A stretch of DNA of 64,000 nt. Source: Coffea arabica. Lineage: Eukaryota; Streptophyta; Magnoliopsida; Gentianales; Rubiaceae. Below are positions 32,292 to 43,760 of this stretch, piece after piece. The position numbers and the translations under genes are program-made. The stretch covers positions 22,383,557 to 22,447,556 of the forward strand of contig NC_092320.1 of assembly GCF_036785885.1 (NCBI RefSeq), given 5' to 3'. The notes below the pieces were generated by a model. That model had not been told where the DNA came from. It searched no databases and was given only the letters and a program-made list of their open reading frames with translations. The first letter of the stretch is position 1. The number at the start of each line of letters is the position of its first letter.

Positions 32292-35200
32292 TGTCGCGCC
32301 CCATTTTTTAAATAAAAGACGAGTTTAAAAAAAAGGCTTTTGATTCAATTTTTTTATTGAAAAATGAATTTTTGATTTAAAAAGAAAATGAAAAAAAACA
32401 TGGGTCTAAATGGAACTTGAAAATACGACGATTTGACCCAAAATATAGTTTAAAAAGGGTTTTTTGAATGAAAAAATGAAGTCGCCACTTGGTATAGAGT
32501 TAAGGTGTACCAAGTCACCTAAAAATGAATTTTAAAGAAAGAAAGAAGAAAAAAAAGTAGAAAAACCCTTTTCAAACAACTCCAAGTCTACGAAAATCAG
32601 AGAAAAAGATTCGGGAGTTACATTTGAAGAAAGGAAAGGCAAGGATAAGAATCCAAGGCACCCTTCAACCTAGCCAAGGCTAGTTGCGCGATTTAGTCAA
32701 AGATTTTCTCGTTTTTAACCTAAAGATTTATCACATTTTGGATATACTATATGAATGCAAACCCTAGCCCTAAAAGGGTATCGAGGGGTTGAAATGTATC
32801 TTCAAAACTTACTTGGTACCAATCACATTGATTGTGACGCCCAATAAAGACTCTTCGAAGAAATCACGAATAATGCAAGTCATGAGACTCGAAAGAAAAA
32901 AGAAGTAAAGAAAATAATAATATACAAATGTGTATGATCTAAAGGAATGCATTATGATGGGTGTGGGGGACTTATACTCGTGACTTTCCATGTTCCCTTT
33001 AATAGAGGGAATACGAGCGTGCTAAGGCTAGAGAAGCCAAACTCGTCCATATCCCATATCCAAGGGATTTTTCCTAGTCTAATCAAGCAAATGTACTAAT
33101 TTAGTTCTAATACTTAGATGAAATGCAAGTCTAATGTCATGTTTCATGCAAAGGGGTAAGTAATATACATATAAGGGAAAATATGGGGAAAGGGATATAT
33201 GTATAAGGAGGGATGTCATGCAAAAAATGAGAAAAGACGTTAAAAAGTGAAAAATATGCATGAGAATGTAATGTAGTCATACAAACATGATCTAGCGTCG
33301 GAGGTTCCTAAAGATCTAGCATTGGACTAGCCCATATCTATGAATTCCTACTAGCATTGGACTAGTGGAAAATCGGAACAATGAGCCACAACTAGCGTTG
33401 GACTAGTTTGGATTCGGGAAAGGAGGCCACAACTAGCGTTGGACTAGTGTGGTGACGTCACACAATCATCACAAATCAAATAAATCATGTAAAAGCTAAT
33501 AAAGCAAAATAAACACATAAATCACATATAGCACATAACACATAAGCATGATATCTAGATGCAAGACCCTAGGAAAGCGAGTAACACATAACACATAGGC
33601 ATGCAAAAACACACAAGGCAAATAAAGCAAATAAAACCCTAACTATTACACTCGAGGAACCCTCTACAATCTAAAAGGGGAAATAAAATAAATAATAAAA
33701 AGGAATACCTAACTATTACAAATTTGGCATTCAAGTGCCTTCCAAATGATCAAATTGAACTAAAATAAATATACAAAGCCAATAAAGCAAATGAATGAAA
33801 TGAATAAAACATTCAAGAGGCATACAATCAAACATGTAAAGTCATATAGGACACGTAGGGTCACATAAAGTAAGAAGTAAGGGATAGGGGGTACCTCCCT
33901 TGAAGTGGGGCTCTAACGGAATGAAATTACTTAGTTATCCTCCAAAATCAAAGAAAAGGTCAAGGTATCGCTTTAATGAACAAGTAATCACAAGAAATAA
34001 GAATAAGCATGAAATTCAAGGCATTTAAAGGAAGGTGAACAACCCATGTAAAGATTAAAACAAGTAGTGACTTGATTGCAAAAACTAAAAAAAATTTGAG
34101 GGGTCAAATTGATTGATTTCAATTGATTTTTCAATTGTTAGGGCCATAGTGAAACAAGAGGAAACTTGGGGGGGGGGGGTTAAAATGCAATTCTTGGAAC
34201 ATTTTCCATGCAAATTTCCATGCAAAGCTACGGAAGCATTGTCTGCAACAAGAACATTTCTAATGACAAGCATTCTGCAACTAAGAAAACACAGCCGCAA
34301 GTCATTTTCGCATGCCACCTTCCTCCTCAAGCACAACTTTGATAAAAAACTTTCAACCAAAACATTTAAACCTTAATCTAAAACCAGATAAACACAATTA
34401 TCCCAAGCCAAACAAGCAAAAAACTTGGAAAAGACATCATGCAAATCTGGAACACAAAAGCTCCACTCTTTGGCAGCTAATGATGCTTCCTTCTGCAATT
34501 TTTCTGCTGCAACTTTGCAGCTCAACTCATGCAAACTCCACACCAAAAAGATGCACCAAATGCGCGAGTTTATCAACCCAAAACCAATAAAAGTCTCAAC
34601 CCATTTAGCTAACACAAACTGGACAAGATTCTTGATTTATCCGAAAGAGAAAAACATGCAACAACCAAAGAAAAACATGAAATCAGAATCATTGCCAGCT
34701 AACTTTGTTTCATTCAAACCACAAAAACAAGCATTAAAGCCCTCTAATCCTTTAACTAATGCGAATCAGACAACTCTAGCAAAATTCCCCCCATTTCAGT
34801 TGAGGAAAACCAGTTACGGAACCCATAAGGAGACTGCAAACTTGCTCGACTAAAGGAAAAAGCAGCCTACACAGCAGATAAACAAGAACCTGACATTCAT
34901 TAGACTCCATAAAACCCTCATAAACCCACGGCTAAACATGCAACCAAGGAGATCTAATGTAGAGAGGGATCCAAAACAGGGCTTTTTGGGAGGAACCAAC
35001 GGATTCTAAGTAAAACGAACAGCAAGGAACTATTAGACAGCATGGAAAACAAAGAAAGAAACATCAGACAGCAAAATGCGAGCAAATAAACAGCAAAAGG
35101 AAACGACTTGGACTATAAAATGCAAGCAAAAATGCAAAGGAACAACAACAGTAAATCACTAGACTATAACGGATACATTCACGGGCTTCGAATCAGCTTG

Positions 35201-35560
35201 GGACTGATCGAAGCTTGGCCCACCAAAACAGAAATCACATCTCAGCACGAAAGGCATAAACATCAGCAGGAGATGAGAAATTTTAGCCAAATGAAAAGGA
35301 AAGATCAACAGCGGACAACTTTGCTGCAAAACCCGTGCTTTTTCAATGAGGATTGAAGACGATAATGGTGGCGTTGGGTTCCTCCTCTGTTCCGTAGTTG
35401 CTACTGGTTGCAGTCACCCTCTCGTTTGCAGCTTTTTCTTTTTTTTTTGCTGGGTTTCTCTTCTCCCGAAACTCTCTCAATATCTCCCTCTCACTCTCTC
35501 GCGCCTGGCATTGCATTTGGGTGGGGGGACTTTACCTTAGAGCCTCGCATTGGTTCTTGA
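32292..35560 (+). mobile_element. LTR-like region of a decayed large retroelement
   Basis: It opens with TGTCGCGCCCCATTTTTT, a common start of large plant Ty3/gypsy LTRs, and goes on with GAAGTCGCCACTTGG and GTACCAAGTCACC, which I associate with such LTRs. It holds short repeats at 33291-33452. A pyrimidine-rich stretch at 35425-35500 (CTCTCTC) may be the old leader. The right end, a primer site and a matching second LTR were not found, so the boundary is a guess. Confidence 0.4.
33291..33452. repeat. CTAGCGTTGGACTAG short tandem-like repeats
   Basis: Five spaced copies of CTAGC(G/A)TTGGACTAG or close variants in ~160 bp, separated by variable sequence such as GGCCACAA. Confidence 0.75.
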
Positions 35561-36639
35561 TCCCTCCCCTCGATAAGAAAGCACCTCATACGTGCATGCA
35601 TAGTCTTATTTACCCCATTTTTTTTCTTTTTCGTGGGCGTTTCCCACACCTCCTTGTAGGATTAGGATCGATTGCCTTGGATAGGTGGATGGTGTGCTCT
35701 GCGCCCATAGCGCTACCTAAGGGATCATTTGAGCCACCGACCGAAGGCCCTGGGAGTGATGACCCTTCGCCTTTAGGTCTAAAGGCTTGGGAGCCGAAAC
35801 CTTATCGAGTCTAGATGCATTAGTGAGCCAAATCTCATGCATCCATATTAGAATTGCCTAGGGTAGAGTCGACCTTACCTTATTAAGGACACTAAGCACG
35901 AGGGGAGGGATTCTACCCCTCTTTCCTTATTTGTCTTTGTTGCTTTTTATATCATCTAATTGTCCAACGTGTTATGTGATTATGTGTTGAACTAACGTTT
36001 CCTTGTTTCTTATCTTTTGCATTCACAGACGTTAGAAAATAAGAGGTCTGGCATGATCCTCTTTTAGGACCTACCCTTATAGATATGCTATTTGCACGTT
36101 TAGAAATTTTGGTATATTTCATTCATAAATTAATAGCATATCATTTTAGGCCTACCCTGGCGTATAAAGGGTTCCTTAGGTCATATTTCATTTCAAATTG
36201 CATGTTTTATCGCTTTAATACACTGGCATCATGCATCCACCTTAGAGGGAATGCCATTTAGGGGATCCCGTGCTAGGATTAAACCGCCCTGTGTCTCGGA
36301 TATATAATCCAATGAGACTTGCACATTTATATTTCCTGTACCATCCAAAGGGGTAGTGTACGATGTAAGGTAGGATCCGATCATTTTCAAGAGCGATCTT
36401 TGGAATACGAGAGTCTAATAATCACTTTTTGGCCATTTTATCAAAGTTGGTAAAAATCCCTTGCTTAAAGGACATTAATTTGAAGAAATTCACAAATAAT
36501 TCCTCACTATTGAGACGATAAATAAATTGAGACCAAAATTTGATTTTAGAAGGCTCATAGACTAATGCATCGCAAGAAATTTTTGAAACTACCAGTGGAT
36601 AGATTGATTTTCAAATAAGCTGTCAATTCAATTCCCTCC

Positions 36640-37130
36640 ATTGGCCCATTTTATTCATTAATTTCATCCAATTCATTTTATCAATTTGTTCATTTTTAGG
36701 GCAGTATAGTCGATTTAGAAATCATCTAACTAGTTTACCAATTCTTAGGGCAATCTAGTCGATTTTTTAATAGACCGCCAATTTCATTCAATTCATTTGA
36801 TTGGTTTACCCATTTTTAGGGCAATTGAGTCGATTTTGAAGAGATCTTCAGTTTCATTCAATTCAGCTGACCAATCTGCCTAGTTTTAGGGCAATTCGGT
36901 CGATTTTGAATAAATCATCATTTCACTCGATCTGTTTGATCAATTGATTTCATTCAATTCATTTGATTAGTGTAATTCATTTTTAGGGTTATCCATTCAA
37001 TTTTGAATAAATAATCAAGTTTCATTCAATGCATTTGACCATTTTACCCCTTTTAAGGTAATCTAGTCAATTTTGAATAAATTATCAATTGCATCCTATC
37101 CATTTGACTTGTTTATTCCCTTTAGGGTTT
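36640..37130. repeat. Degenerate ~70-bp tandem array
   Basis: About six units, each with TTCATTCAATTCATTTGA, TTTTTAGGGCAAT and AGTCGATTTTGAATAA. The TCGATTTT-type site recurs near 36711, 36760, 36831, 36901, 36997 and 37068, so the spacing is mostly ~70 bp. Confidence 0.75.
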
Positions 37131-40100
37131 AAATTTAAGGTTCACTGAATAAATTAGTCAAGACATTGCAATCCTTTCAAGAGTAGGCTCTTTTACACAT
37201 CATTTTATGTGTTGACCAAAGCAAGCAATCCATTCAGACTTTGTGCTCATTTTTAAGACAAATGTCTCTTCTCACTCCAATTGGTCAAAATTTTCAAATT
37301 TTTTTTACTCAATCAATTAATCGGATTCATCAGGTATGGTATGGTGCCTACCCTAGAGGATTGCATTTTCATGCTAAGCCTACCCTTGGCATAAAAAAGG
37401 TTCCCCCTATAAGACATGCATACCGATCTTTTATTCTTGCTTACTGACTCGGGGTATTTTTTTCTTTTATTTTTTTCCCTTCCCCTGCATTCATAAAAAT
37501 GTTTCAATAAGGTGAAAATATTTTTCTATATCTGATAACAATTTTGATCCGATAAAGTTTGAAAGGTAATACTTGATTTTTGGGCAGACCCTGCAACAAA
37601 AACATGAAAGATCTATTTGGAAGCGCTAGGGTAAAGCCTCTAAGAGTCTTCATCATTATTTTTCAAAGAAAAGAAAATTCTGTTCCGAAAAGGAGGCAAA
37701 CAAGTGTGTATATGTGGAGTTCTTCAGAAGTCTTTCTCTTTTCATTTGTAGAAATTTTGTTTCAAACTTTTTCAGCAATAAAGTTTTTTTTATACAATTG
37801 TTGTTTTGTATATAATCATGTATATTTCATTCTTTTTTGGCTATTTGAGGGATTTCATGATGAATTTTAAGAAATAAGACCGAATTGAGATTTTTCAACC
37901 TCCAGACTGAAATTTCACGAGTGTATGCTTTCTAAAGTCCTTACGTATACTCAATTGGTGATTCGAGTTATACAATAAAAGTGCTCAGAGAAAAGAAAAA
38001 AAAAGAAAAAAAAGGGTGAGCGGTCACTCAAAAGACCCAATGAGATACCTTTTCTCCTTCACTTAACCCCAAAATAAAATCAGTCACATTGATTGACAAA
38101 TTACAAATTGGGATAATCTTTGCTTGAAAAATGTCCATTGTATCTAATTATATTCAATTCACATCTAAGTGAAAGCAAAATATGCATTATCCTTGTTTAT
38201 TTTGAAAATTTGGGATGATACTTCGAGCGTTCATTTCTCTATCCATATAAATTTTATTATTTGCTCTCCCATTTGAGCCTTCGAAAGAATAATTTCGTTT
38301 CAAATAAGAGCCTTAATGATCACTACCCTACATTGGAAAATTTTCAATGACCATTTCCTTACTTTGGTTGTCATGAGGTGTAAGAATGATACTTTGGCCA
38401 TCGTTTCTATAACCTAAACACTGTTTTACCCCTTGCATCCTCATTTGAGCTAAAATCGGTTGTTCTTTTTAAAGCACCTATGATCGCACCCCACATTGGA
38501 GAAGGAAATTGAAGAATTTTCCCAAAAAGGAGAAAAAACAAAATGCTAAAATTAAAAGAAAGAAGGAATCACAAATTGGAGAAATTTGATTCTACCTGGG
38601 CTTCAATTTTGGACAAAAAGAGAAAAGAAAAAATGAAAGAGAAAAGAAAGAAAAGTTGTCCGGCGGATCCTCTATGTTTCGCGGATATGGATGAACGGAA
38701 GTCATCCTCGGTTAATTGATTCAGATGCATGCAAAAAATTTCGCATTAATGAAAATTTTCCTTTCAGAGTTAATGTAAGGAACGGATTAAAAGTCAGGCC
38801 CTCTTCTTTTCCAATCAAACATTCTATCCCTAGTTATCCCTTTTGAGCCTTCAGAATAAATTACTTCGTTTGGCAACCTCTGAGAATCGCAAACCCCACA
38901 CTGGGGCAAGTTTGAGTTGAAAAAGAAGAAAAGTTTCAAAAGGTGAAAAGTGATAAGGCAACAAAATCAAAAGACAAAAGAAGAAAAGAGAACCTCGGTT
39001 AAAATGGGGTCAATTTTGAAAATTTCAAAGGAATGGCAAAAGGCCAAGAAAAGGAAAAAAGAAGAGAAAAGAGAACCTCAGTTGAACATGAACTGGGGCA
39101 AATTTTGAAAAGTTCAAAAGAATGGCAGAAAGCCGACAAAAGAGAACAAAATAAAAGAGAAAAGAGTCTCAATTGAGAATAAACAGGGGCAAATTCTGAT
39201 TTAGCCCTAAAATAGGGTTGGCGCAACAATGCGATCTCGGATTCTTCAAACCGCTTTTTAAAACCGCTTTCAAGCCTTAACTTTTTTAAGTACCCCACCA
39301 GACCCCATTACAAAAGCCGAAAGTCCTGACGTCTGTTTTTTGCAATGGCCCTGTCAAGAAAATTTCTGTTCCCGGAAAATTTAAATTGTATTTCTGAATT
39401 ACTTGGGTATGGGGTTGACGCTACTCACCATGTGAAAACCCACCAGGTCGAGGAAAAGAAAAAAAAAAAGAGCAAAAGCAAAGCAAGAAAATAAATGAAA
39501 TACAAAAGATTCGATGGTGAAGTCCCTGTTGAGTGGTCAAACAAAGTTCAGGATCTTCGAGTTCAAAATAGGGGCAATTCTGAAAAATGCGATTTACGGT
39601 GCAATGTTCTTGAAAGTCTTATTCTTTAACTGTCGTTTTCAAGTCACATTACAAGCTTATAAAGTCCATCGTTGACTTATCCTTCATGACAACTCGAAGT
39701 GAGGATTATATTTCTGAGAAATCCATCAATCATTTGTGATCTTAAGACTATAACCTGTTTCCACATGTTTAGCTATCGTTTCTACCCATATGTTGCAAGC
39801 TTAAAGCTTATATGTTGACTAAATTTTCTTAAGAAATAGGGGTGACAAACTATTTGCTTTCACTAAGATGTGGTATTGAAGAGATTACATACAATTTGAG
39901 CACAAGAATAAGACAAATCTTGACCTCCCATTTCCCTTAACCATTTCCAAATCGGAAATAACGCCCACTTGATTGGTCCTAAAAAATGATCCAACAAGAA
40001 GTGGTGACCCGCTACTCTAAGCACAGATGCTAAAAGTGAGGAAGAAATCTTCTGTAATTTGGTGTTATTCTGAGAGATTCATCATGAAATTTTTGCATGA

Positions 40101-41599
40101 GTTCAAACTCAACGTTCAAATTTCTTCACATTGTACATATGATTACTTTCTAAGTTTTAGAAAGTGCGATTTCTCTTTGTTCAAATAAATGGGGAATCAT
40201 CTGAACAAATTTTTACCATTAAGGGAGCCCACACTGGGGCAAATTTTTATTTGTGAGATTTCACGAAATAAGCCCACATTGGGGCAAATTTTTGTAACAC
40301 ATTTGAGGACTTTGCTCAAGAGTCAAGTAATACACTTTTAATTTCAATAACACTGCTTTTTCATGAGGAATAGTTGGATGTTGTACTTTGATAAGCCCCC
40401 TGCGCAGGCGTTTACAACTGAAAATTGATGAAGAAGCGCGAGAGTGCTACTTATGAACTTCACCCCTGGCACAAAGAAGTGTCACAAGATTCCCAAGATT
40501 TTCAAAATATCAGTATGGAGGAGATTAGGTGGGCTAAAGCAGCAAATCGACTTGTTGACAAGGTCGAAGATATGATGGATCGCTGATGTTTAACACCAAA
40601 AGAAGGCTTGACTTGACAACACAGCTTATGAAAAAATTGCGTCGCCTTCCACCAGCAGCAATATTGTCTGTGAATGCTAATTTAGAATATGGGAGTGTGG
40701 GTTGCTCAGATTAGCATTAGAGGATAACATCAGGAAGCATTAAGGATCAGCTTCTGTTGAAAGTCATGGATGATCTCACAGCAAGAGCAAGAAAGCTTGG
40801 AGATAAGTTTTGCGATTGGATAAGAGAGTATCAGTTTTGGACTTGGTAATGGAATGTCAAAATCTAGAAAAGTTTTCAGTGATCAATCGTTTTGCTAAAT
40901 TCCATGATCAAAGGCAGGTTCAGGATTCATCCCACTGACCCAAATAAAAGTAGGCTCGGGTATTCATCCAACTGATCAAATCAAAAGAGCATTTGGATCT
41001 GTTCATCCATAGAAAAGTATGATGAAACAACGAACAGTTAACTATCTTGATTCCAGACAGAGAGGTTTATCTCAATGGAATGTCAGAAGGAAGTCTCAAA
41101 ATGGCTTGATGTCAAAACAGCTTGCCGAACAAAAATGGACATCACGGATGATAAGATTTGGAAAGGTCACATGAAAACTCATGTTTACACGATTTTCGAA
41201 GGAAAGTTTCAAGTGAAAATGACAACACACCACACTGGGGCAAAATTTTTTGTAACCCATTTAAGGAGTGCAGGAATCCATGGCTTGAAATCGATGAAGA
41301 AGCATAAGTCAGAATCTTGCGAATCGAGACCTTAAGGAGGAGCAACCATGCCGTAATGCAAATCAAAGGATCGGCTGCACAATAATTGGTAGAAACTGGG
41401 GCAAATTATTTTTGGAAAGTTTCTCAAAAATAAAAAATAAACAAAAATAAACAAAACAAAAATCAAAAAAATAAAAAAAAGGTCAAAAACAAAAAAAATC
41501 AAAATCAAAATTAAAAAAATAAAAAAAATAATAACAAAATAAATCAAAATAAATCAAAATAAAAAAAAACAAACAAACAAATAAAATTTTATCACGGCA

Positions 41600-42370
41600 G
41601 TCCCCTCGGGTCAGTCCCGATTTTAAATTTTATGTTGGGGTCAGTCCCGATTTTAATTTCATGTTGGGGTCAGTGCCCTCGGGTCAGTCCCGATTTTATT
41701 TTCATGTTGGGGTCAGTCTCGATTTTTAATTTCATGTTGGGGTCAGTCCCCCGAGTCAGTCCCGATTTTATTTTCATGTTGGGGTCAGTCCCCTTTTAAA
41801 TTTTATTCGGGTCAGTCCCATAATTTTAAAATTTTGATTCGGGTCAGTCCTATGATTTAAATTTTATTCGGGTCAGTCCCATGATTTTAAGTTTTATTCG
41901 AGTCAGTCCCATGATTTTAAGTTTTATTCGGGTCAGTCCCATGATTTTAAGTTTATTCGGGTCAGTCCCATGATTTTAAGTTTTATTCGGGTCAGTCCCA
42001 TGATTTTTTAAGTTTATTCGGGTCAGTCCCATGATTTTAAGTTTTATTCGGGTCAGTCCCATGATTTTAAGTTTATTCGAGTCAGTCCCATGACTTTAAT
42101 TTTATTCGGATCAGTCCCATGATTTTAAGTTTTATTCGGGTCAGTCCCATGATTTTAAGTTTATTCGGGTCAGTCCCATGATTTTAAGTTTATTATTTTA
42201 AGTTTATTCAGGTTAGTCTCATGATTTTTAAATTTCCTTGTTCGGGTCAGACCCGATTTTAAATTTCTCGTTTGGGTCAGTTTCATTTTAAATTTCTGGT
42301 TCGGATCAGTCCCGTTTTAAATTTCTTGTTTGGGTCAATCCCATTTTGAAATTTTGTCAAAGGGGTCAGT
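41600..42370. repeat. 30-bp minisatellite, about 28 units
   Basis: Core unit: ATGATTTTAAGTTTTATTCG followed by GGTCAGTCCC. Units near the left edge are a longer variant with GATTTTATTTTCATGTTG; central units are near identical. It ends ~100 bp before a polypurine tract and LTR start. It is not a CRISPR array because the whole unit repeats without unique spacers. Confidence 0.93.
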
Positions 42371-42472
42371 TCCCATTTCTACAGCGTCCATCGCTCGAGT
42401 AGTTAGCAGCCGAATAACGCAGGTAAATATTTGGTGTCTATTTCTTTGTCTCAAGTTTTTCTAAAATTCAGA

Positions 42473-42487
42473 CAAAGAGGGGCAAAC
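42473..42487 (+). other. Polypurine tract of the decayed element
   Basis: ACAAAGAGGGGCAAAC directly before TGTAGACACC. This PPT-LTR junction is common in plant Tat/Ogre-type elements. Confidence 0.7.
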
Positions 42488-43760
42488 TGTAGACACCAAA
42501 ATTTTGGTGTAGTTTTATTTACTTTTATTTTTATTTGTTTTTTTAGTTTTTTATTTCCTTTTAGTTTTTCATTTTTATTTTTATTTTTAATTTTTAATTT
42601 TTATTTTTTAAGTCATTTTAGCATAGAAATTTATCAAAAAAACATGCTTTAGTTATTTTAGATTCAAGATTATCGTTATTTAATTAAAACAAAAAAAAGA
42701 GAAAAAGAAAGAGAACAAAAAAAAAAGAAAAAAAAGAAGAAAGCAAGCTCATGCACCGAGCCACACAGGATCTGAGCCCTTGCCTTCATTTTTTTACCAC
42801 CACAAGGTACAAAGCGGTGAAGAAAACTCCAATTTCACTTCTTGACTCCATTTTTTTCCTCCGTCTGATTCGTTCCAATAAAAATCCCTAACTTGATCCA
42901 AGGTTTGTGATAAAACATAAAAATCTAAGGCTGTAAAAAATGCAAAAACAAGATGGAGTTTTCCGTGCCTTAGATGCTAGGGTTCAGGAGGGAGTTTCTG
43001 ATATAAAAAGCTGGAGAAAGCTAAGGTTTGGGGAGGAGGTTTTTGGACGGCTGGTTGAGTGAGGGAATAGGGAGAGGATTTGACGGCTGGTTGAAAAGGG
43101 TAGAGGCGGCTAGGGTATGAAAAAGAAATCAGAGGACGGCTAGGGAGAGAAGGAGAGTTCGAGTAAGAGAGCTGGAGGGGGAAAAATAGAGAGGGAGGAG
43201 TGACGGCTAGGGTTGAGAAGGAGTCTAGAGGAGAGCTGGAAGCGGCGGCTGAGAAACGGAGCGAAGGAAAGAGACAAAGGAAAGAGCACCGTGAGGGAGG
43301 AAAAGGAAGCCGAGGAAGGATCTGGGGGGCTGAGGAAGGAAGAACTTCGGGCAGTGAAAGGAAAAGAAGGAAAATGGCTCTCGGTGAAAGAGAAAGGGAG
43401 ATAGCTGAGGATCTGGGGGAGGAAGAGAAAGCTTCAGACAAGAAACCAGAAAGGAAAGTGCAGAATTTTCTTCCTATGCAAAACACACAACGAGGCTGAT
43501 TTTTTTAAGCCTGCTTTCGCAAGGATTTTTCTGCCCCGATTCAGCTTCATTGGTGAAACCATGAATTTCTGGTCAATCTACAAAGTGATAGGAGCGATTT
43601 CTATTCAGACATCTTGAAGGAAAAACGACGGGAAGATCGCCAAATCTGGCCACGAAGAAGCGACTCGGCCTCTACTGCACCAGTTTCAGCTTCAAACGAA
43701 AACGCAGCAGAAACTCTTGCTTCGGCCCTAGTGATTCAGGTGGTCGTTTTTGCTTCTCCC
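42488..43760 (+). mobile_element. 3' LTR start of the decayed element
   Basis: Begins TGTAGACACCAAAATTTTGG (a palindromic start), then a poly-T/AT-rich U3. A TATA-like ATATAAAAAG lies at about 43000 and a purine-rich stretch at 43060-43480. Overlapping Ser-rich (minus) and Lys/Glu-rich (plus) frames there are composition effects. The right end is not visible and 43760 is approximate. Confidence 0.5.

Larger units (their letters stand above)
35561..42472 (+). other. Non-coding interior of a decayed large retroelement
   Basis: No gag, reverse transcriptase or integrase could be recognised over ~6.9 kb. It contains a 70-bp tandem array (36640-37130), at least eight dispersed GGGGCAA(A/G) motifs mostly in an ACTGGGGCAAATTTT context (38890-41400), and a 30-bp minisatellite next to the 3' end. 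This fits a large non-autonomous (LARD-like) or heavily decayed Tat/Ogre-type element. Short frames (e.g. 41075-41335) are not supported as genes. Confidence 0.45.

Noticed and set aside
41600..42370. Possible CRISPR array
   Set aside because: The whole 30-bp unit repeats head to tail without unique spacers, in a plant genome.
42977..43499. Overlapping Ser-rich (minus, 169 codons) and Lys/Glu-rich (plus, 99 codons) frames
   Set aside because: Both come from one purine-rich strand in the LTR-like region. The low complexity explains them.
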